Origin: Azospirillum sp. TSO22-1
GTDB lineage: Bacteria > Pseudomonadota > Alphaproteobacteria > Azospirillales > Azospirillaceae
Assembly: GCF_003116015.1 (NCBI RefSeq)
Contig: NZ_LGQZ01000014.1
Coordinates: 152,261-216,260 of the forward strand
DNA: 64,000 bases
Direction: 5' to 3'
Shown here: positions 60,621 through 64,000 of the stretch, in pieces
Position numbering within the stretch: position 1 is the first letter of the stretch
How the letters are laid out: each line of letters starts with the position of its first letter
Notes under the pieces: model-generated
Told to the model about the DNA's origin: nothing
Database searches by the model: none
Seen by the model: only the letters and a program-made list of their open reading frames with translations
Made by a program: the position numbers and the translations under genes

Positions 60621-61280
60621 ATGCGAGGTCGGAATCAGCGCGTACGAACTATGCTCGGGGGCATGCTTGCCCTGGGCCTGGGAATGGCGCTCACGCCCCT
60701 CGCGGCGCAGTCGGCGGCCGCGGCTTCCGAGGGATGCGTCGCCCACGCCGCCGAGGCGGAGCAGAAGCTGAACATTCCCGCGGGCATGCTCCTGGCCATC
60801 GCGCTGGTTGAAAGCGGCACCGACGGCACCCCGAACCCCTACGCGATCAGCGCCAACGGCCGCGCCATCATGGCCCGCAGCCCCCAGGACGCCGCGCGCC
60901 ACCTGCGCGACCGCGGCGGGCGCGTGCGGGAGAACACATACGTCGGCTGCATGCAGCTGTCCGTCCAGGTCCACAAGGGCCAGTTCGCGCCGCTGGAGAA
61001 GATCGCCGAGCCGCGCGAGAACGTCTGGTACGCCGGCCGCCTGCTGGTCCGCCTGCACGGCGAGGAAGGCAGCTGGAAGGCCGCGATCGCCCGCTACAAC
61101 GGCACCTCGCCGCGTCGCGCCCAGGCCTACGTCTGCAAGGTCTGGCAGAACCTCGCGGAACTCGATCAGGAAAGCGCCAAGCTGATCGCGTCGCCCAAGT
61201 GCGACGACTCGGAGCGCGCCAGCATCGCCCCGGCGACGCGCCGCACCTTCCGCAACGCCCAGGTCGCCGCCCTGGACTGA
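60621..61280 (+). CDS. Secreted lytic transglycosylase-like protein
   Basis: This 219 aa protein has a signal peptide (MLGGMLALGLGMALTPLAAQ, cleavage near A-A-A-A-S). An SLT-like lysozyme fold follows, with the catalytic glutamate in MLLAIALVESGTDG and later segments GCMQLSVQVHKGQF and AIARYNGTSP, which match the transglycosylase N-Y-G and A-x-Y-N motifs. It would cleave peptidoglycan glycan strands in the periplasm. ATG 60621 is chosen because it is followed directly by the basic signal n-region; the longer frame has no family support. An AAGGGAG lies ten bases upstream. Confidence 0.82.
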   Translation: MRGRNQRVRTMLGGMLALGLGMALTPLAAQSAAAASEGCVAHAAEAEQKLNIPAGMLLAIALVESGTDGTPNPYAISANGRAIMARSPQDAARHLRDRGGRVRENTYVGCMQLSVQVHKGQFAPLEKIAEPRENVWYAGRLLVRLHGEEGSWKAAIARYNGTSPRRAQAYVCKVWQNLAELDQESAKLIASPKCDDSERASIAPATRRTFRNAQVAALD

Positions 61281-61344
61281 GCCAAAACGGCTCCGGTCCC
61301 TCTCCTCTGGCAGGCGCGGGCGGAATGGGCTACATCCCCGTTCC

Positions 61345-62184
61345 ATGAACTACCGACACATCTTTCACGCCGGTAACTTCGCCGACGTGATGAAACACGC
61401 GGTGCTGACGCTGATCGTCGAGCACCTGCGGGCCAAGCCGGCCGCCTTCTGCGTCCTCGACACCCACGCTGGCGTCGGACGCTACGACCTGACCTCCGAC
61501 CCGGCGCAGCGGACACTCGAGTACGCAGACGGAATCGGCCGCCTGTTCGGCCACGCCCCGCCGCACCCGGCGCTCGCCCCCTACCTGGACGCCGTGGCCG
61601 GCCTCAACCCCGGCGTGGATCTTCGCTGGTATCCCGGGTCGCCGTTGCTGGCGCGCGCCCTGCTGCGGCCGCAGGACCGGCTGGTGCTGAGCGAACTGCA
61701 CCGGGAGGACGCCGCCACGCTGAAGGCGGAGTTCGCCCGCGACGGCCAGGTCGCCGTGCACGCCATGGACGCCTACCACGCGCTGAAGGCGCACCTGCCG
61801 CCGAAGGAGAAGCGCGGACTGGTGCTGATCGACCCGCCCTTCGAGGAGCCGGACGAGTTCGTCCGCCTCGTGGCCGGCCTCCGGCAGGCCCATCGGCGCT
61901 GGCCGACGGGGATCTACGCGATCTGGTACCCGATCAAGGAACGCCCGGCGGTGTGGCGCTTCCAGGAGGCGCTGGCCGAGGCGGGGATCCCCAAGATCCT
62001 GCTGGCCGAGCTGACCATCCACCCGGAGGACACGCACCTGCGCCTCAACGGCTCCGGCCTCGCCATCGTCAACCCGCCGTGGACGCTGGACGAGACGCTG
62101 GGCGCGGTGCTGCCGGCGCTGCACGCCGCCCTGCCCGGCACCGGCGGCGGCACCCGGGTGGAGTGGCTGGTTCCCGAAGCGTGA
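61345..62184 (+). CDS. rlmJ: 23S rRNA (adenine-2030-N6)-methyltransferase
   Basis: RlmJ methylates A2030 of 23S rRNA. The 279 aa protein begins with the diagnostic [23 protein letters not shown] motif I is [15 protein letters not shown], and the catalytic N6-adenine motif is [14 protein letters not shown] (D-P-P-F). The length matches E. coli RlmJ (280 aa). It stands between the transglycosylase and alanine dehydrogenase genes, 64 bases from each, all in the same direction. Confidence 0.95.
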   Translation: MNYRHIFHAGNFADVMKHAVLTLIVEHLRAKPAAFCVLDTHAGVGRYDLTSDPAQRTLEYADGIGRLFGHAPPHPALAPYLDAVAGLNPGVDLRWYPGSPLLARALLRPQDRLVLSELHREDAATLKAEFARDGQVAVHAMDAYHALKAHLPPKEKRGLVLIDPPFEEPDEFVRLVAGLRQAHRRWPTGIYAIWYPIKERPAVWRFQEALAEAGIPKILLAELTIHPEDTHLRLNGSGLAIVNPPWTLDETLGAVLPALHAALPGTGGGTRVEWLVPEA

Positions 62185-62248
62185 GCGCTGCACGTCCGCC
62201 CTCGCCGCCCTACATGAAGAGTCTCGGCGGATCGCAGGGAGACGGACG

Positions 62249-63367
62249 ATGCTGATCGGGGTGCCCAAGGAGATCAAGAATCACGAGTACCGCGTCGGGC
62301 TGACACCGGCCTCGGTGCGCGAGCTGGTCCACCACGGCCACGCCGTGCTGGTGCAGGCCGGTGCCGGCCACGAGATCGGCCTGGAGGACGAGCAGTACGC
62401 CGCGGCCGGCGCGGAGATCGTCCCGGACGCCGCAACCGTGTTCGGCCGCGCCGAGATGGTCGTCAAGGTCAAGGAGCCGCAGCCGGCCGAGTGCCGCATG
62501 CTGCGCGCCGGGCAGGTGCTGTTCACCTACCTGCACCTGGCGCCGGATCCGGAGCAGACCCGGGCGCTGCTCGCCTCGGGCACGGTCGCCATCGCCTACG
62601 AAACGGTGACCGACGAGCGCGGCGGCCTGCCGCTGCTGGCGCCTATGAGCGAGGTGGCCGGCCGCATGGCGGTGCAGGCCGGCGCGCACTGCCTGGAGAA
62701 GGCGCAGGGCGGGCGCGGACTGCTGCTCGGCGGCGTGCCCGGCGTGCCGGCGGCCAAGGTGGTGGTGCTGGGCGGCGGCGTGGTCGGCACCAACGCGGCG
62801 CGCATGGCCATGGGGCTGGAGGCCAAGGTGGTGGTCATCGACCGCTCGCTGGCCCGGCTGAAGGAACTGGACCTGCAGTTCGGCGCCAAGCTGCAGACCA
62901 TCTACTCCACCGTCGACGCCATCGAGGAGCACGTGCTGGACGCCGACCTGGTGATCGGCGCGGTGCTGCTGCCGGGTGCGGCGGCGCCGAAGCTGGTGAC
63001 GCGCGGCATGGTGGCGCGCATGCAGCGGGGCGCTGTGGTGGTGGACGTCGCCATCGACCAGGGCGGCTGCTTCGAGACCAGCCGGCCGACCACCCACGCC
63101 GACCCGACCTACGTGGTGGACGGGGTGGTGCACTACTGCGTGGCCAACATGCCGGGCGGCGTGGCCCGCACCTCGACCTTCGCGCTGAACAACGCCACCC
63201 TGCCCTTCGTGCTGGATCTCGCCGACCGCGGCTACCGCGCGGCGCTCGGCCGCGACCGGCACCTGCGCAACGGGCTGAACGTCCACGCCGGCAAGATCAC
63301 CTGCAAGGCGGTGTCGGAGGCGCAAGGGCTGGATTATTTGTCCGCTGAAGAGGCGCTCGGCCTCTGA
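62249..63367 (+). CDS. ald: Alanine dehydrogenase
   Basis: This NAD-dependent enzyme interconverts L-alanine with pyruvate and ammonia. The 372 aa protein has the family start [20 protein letters not shown], the pyruvate-binding lysine in [10 protein letters not shown], and catalytic H in [10 protein letters not shown]. The NAD-binding motif is [20 protein letters not shown], ending in the acidic VIDRS. The C-terminal segment [17 protein letters not shown] is typical. GGGAGACGG precedes the ATG. It would feed alanine-derived pyruvate to the PDH complex encoded earlier in the window. Confidence 0.95.
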   Translation: MLIGVPKEIKNHEYRVGLTPASVRELVHHGHAVLVQAGAGHEIGLEDEQYAAAGAEIVPDAATVFGRAEMVVKVKEPQPAECRMLRAGQVLFTYLHLAPDPEQTRALLASGTVAIAYETVTDERGGLPLLAPMSEVAGRMAVQAGAHCLEKAQGGRGLLLGGVPGVPAAKVVVLGGGVVGTNAARMAMGLEAKVVVIDRSLARLKELDLQFGAKLQTIYSTVDAIEEHVLDADLVIGAVLLPGAAAPKLVTRGMVARMQRGAVVVDVAIDQGGCFETSRPTTHADPTYVVDGVVHYCVANMPGGVARTSTFALNNATLPFVLDLADRGYRAALGRDRHLRNGLNVHAGKITCKAVSEAQGLDYLSAEEALGL

Positions 63368-63395
63368 AGCGAAACGGTATCCCAAAAAAGGAGGA

Positions 63396-63428
63396 CGGCT
63401 ACGGTCCGACGCGCCCGGGCCGTAGCCG
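63396..63428. terminator. Hairpin after ald
   Basis: A perfect 9-bp inverted repeat (CGGCTACGG / CCGTAGCCG) with a 15-base loop lies 28 bases after the ald stop. The AAAAAA run is on its 5' side, so the T-run follows it on the minus strand; orientation as a terminator is unclear. Confidence 0.4.
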
Positions 63429-63500
63429 GATGCCTCGAACCGGCGCGCGAAGACTTGCCGTATCCTTTCCCCCGCGACAGCACGAGGGGAGGACATCACG

Positions 63501-63833
63501 ATGCCCCACTATATGGTCCAATGGCAGTTTTCCACCGACAACTTCCGCAACCTCGTCCAGAACCCCGACTCCCGGATCGACACGGTCCGCAAGGGAATCG
63601 AATCGTTCGAGGGCAAGCTCCATCATTATTTCTTCGCCTTCGGCGAACATGATGGCGTGGTTCTCTGCGAGTTCCCCGACCATGAGCGGTGTGTGGGATT
63701 CCTTGCGATGGTCGCGGCCAAGGGCGGGGCCACCAACTTCAAGACGACGGTGCTGCTCACCCCCGAGGAAGGAAGGCGCGCCTTCGAGCGTGCGGGCCAG
63801 ACCCAGACGACCTACCGTCCCGCCGTGAGCTGA
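63501..63833 (+). CDS. GYD-domain protein
   Basis: This 110 aa protein is of the GYD family (dimeric alpha-beta barrel-like). Recognisable parts are the start MPHYMVQWQFSTDNFRNLVQ, then RIDTVRKGIESFEGKLHHYF and AFGEHDGVVLCEFPDHE, where the family usually has G-x-Y-D, and the C-terminal FKTTVLLTPEEGRRAFERAG. Function is unknown in all members I know. GAGGGGAGG lies ten bases before the ATG, so the start is firm. It is followed by a bidirectional terminator. Confidence 0.82.
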   Translation: MPHYMVQWQFSTDNFRNLVQNPDSRIDTVRKGIESFEGKLHHYFFAFGEHDGVVLCEFPDHERCVGFLAMVAAKGGATNFKTTVLLTPEEGRRAFERAGQTQTTYRPAVS

Positions 63834-63842
63834 GCGTTGCCT

Positions 63843-63874
63843 GCGGGCGGCGCTGCCCAGGGGGCACCGCCCGC
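63843..63874. terminator. Bidirectional terminator between the GYD gene and the ABC permease gene
   Basis: The stem GCGGGCGG / CCGCCCGC (8 bp, extendable by inner TGCCC/GGGCA) is followed by TTT on the plus strand. It lies between two convergent genes. Confidence 0.6.
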
Positions 63875-63882
63875 TTTCGCGA

Positions 63883-64000
63883 TCAGCGCTTGCTGCCGAC
63901 GTGCCCGAGGTGATGGATCACCTCGCCGACGATGCCGCGGCGGAAGAGCAGGACGCAGACCACGAAGATGGCGCCGATCACCACGGTGACCGGGAACTGC
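63883..64000 (-). CDS. Branched-chain amino acid-type ABC transporter permease, 3' end only
   Basis: The last 38 codons of a minus-strand gene are present; the rest lies beyond the window. The visible tail has a hydrophobic helix (FPVTVVIGAIFVVCVLLFRR) followed by G-I-V-G-E and a basic end V-G-S-K-R. A terminal helix ending F-x-R-G-I-V-G is characteristic of LivM-type permeases of branched-chain amino acid or urea transporters. Which of these it is cannot be told from the fragment. Confidence 0.6.
   Translation of the reverse strand, partial: QFPVTVVIGAIFVVCVLLFRRGIVGEVIHHLGHVGSKR

Overview
The window is high-GC DNA from an alphaproteobacterium, most likely of the Rhodospirillales/Azospirillum group. 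The grounds are the bifunctional IspDF, a pyruvate dehydrogenase (PDH) cluster whose E1-beta carries its own lipoyl domain, short intergenic gaps with GC-rich palindromic repeats, EcfG-type (GGAAC-N16-NGTT) promoter motifs, and a sensor kinase with an ethylene-receptor-like membrane domain. I see no rRNA, tRNA, CRISPR array, insertion sequence or prophage. Species assignment is inference.

Layout. 1-9.6 kb: isoprenoid synthesis (ispDF), a CinA amidohydrolase and, on the minus strand, a block for PDH function: FtsB-like protein, pdhA, pdhB, E2, lpd, a DUF29 protein, lipoyl synthase and a COQ10/RatA-like protein. 9.6-15.7 kb: thioesterase, parE (probably leaderless), a methyltransferase, a histidine phosphatase, a lipoprotein, an alpha/beta hydrolase and an isochorismatase-like protein. 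15.8-26.9 kb: DEAD-box helicase, a lone RAM-domain protein, lptD, a HAD phosphatase, a coiled-coil membrane protein, the envelope operon ydbH-ynbE-ydbL, a periplasmic cyclophilin and a large Ser/Thr kinase with a zinc ribbon. 27-35.6 kb: aldose epimerase, LprI-family protein, an unknown protein, a decayed RoxA-like dihaem cytochrome c gene, then the pair ATP-grasp/alpha-E and transglutaminase. 35.6-38.8 kb: HupE/UreJ nickel permease divergent from nikR with a NikR-like operator between them, and a two-component pair whose kinase has an ETR1-like N-terminus. 38.9-46.6 kb: prfC, asd behind a Thr/Lys-rich leader peptide and attenuator, a chemotaxis receptor and glycogen phosphorylase. 46.8-51.3 kb: a GNAT/C39-peptidase fusion translationally coupled to an RLAN-RimK ligase, then an ECF sigma factor and a mini anti-sigma-like protein. 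51.3-64 kb: putA, a DUF6228-like protein of lower GC, a PAS-GGDEF diguanylate cyclase, a PhoD-like phosphatase, a TPR-methyltransferase, a lytic transglycosylase, rlmJ, alanine dehydrogenase, a GYD-domain protein and the 3' end of an ABC permease.

How the genes fit together. lipA makes the lipoyl cofactor carried by the lipoyl domains of E2 and E1-beta, and lpd reoxidises it. LptD and YdbH-YnbE-YdbL belong to outer-membrane lipid traffic. NikR and HupE form a nickel uptake and sensing module. The strongest non-routine signals are the asd attenuator (K-T5-K-K-T codons followed by mutually exclusive hairpins), the ethylene-binding-type histidine kinase, the NikR operator, the GNAT-C39/RimK peptide-modification pair, and the twice-broken cytochrome gene.
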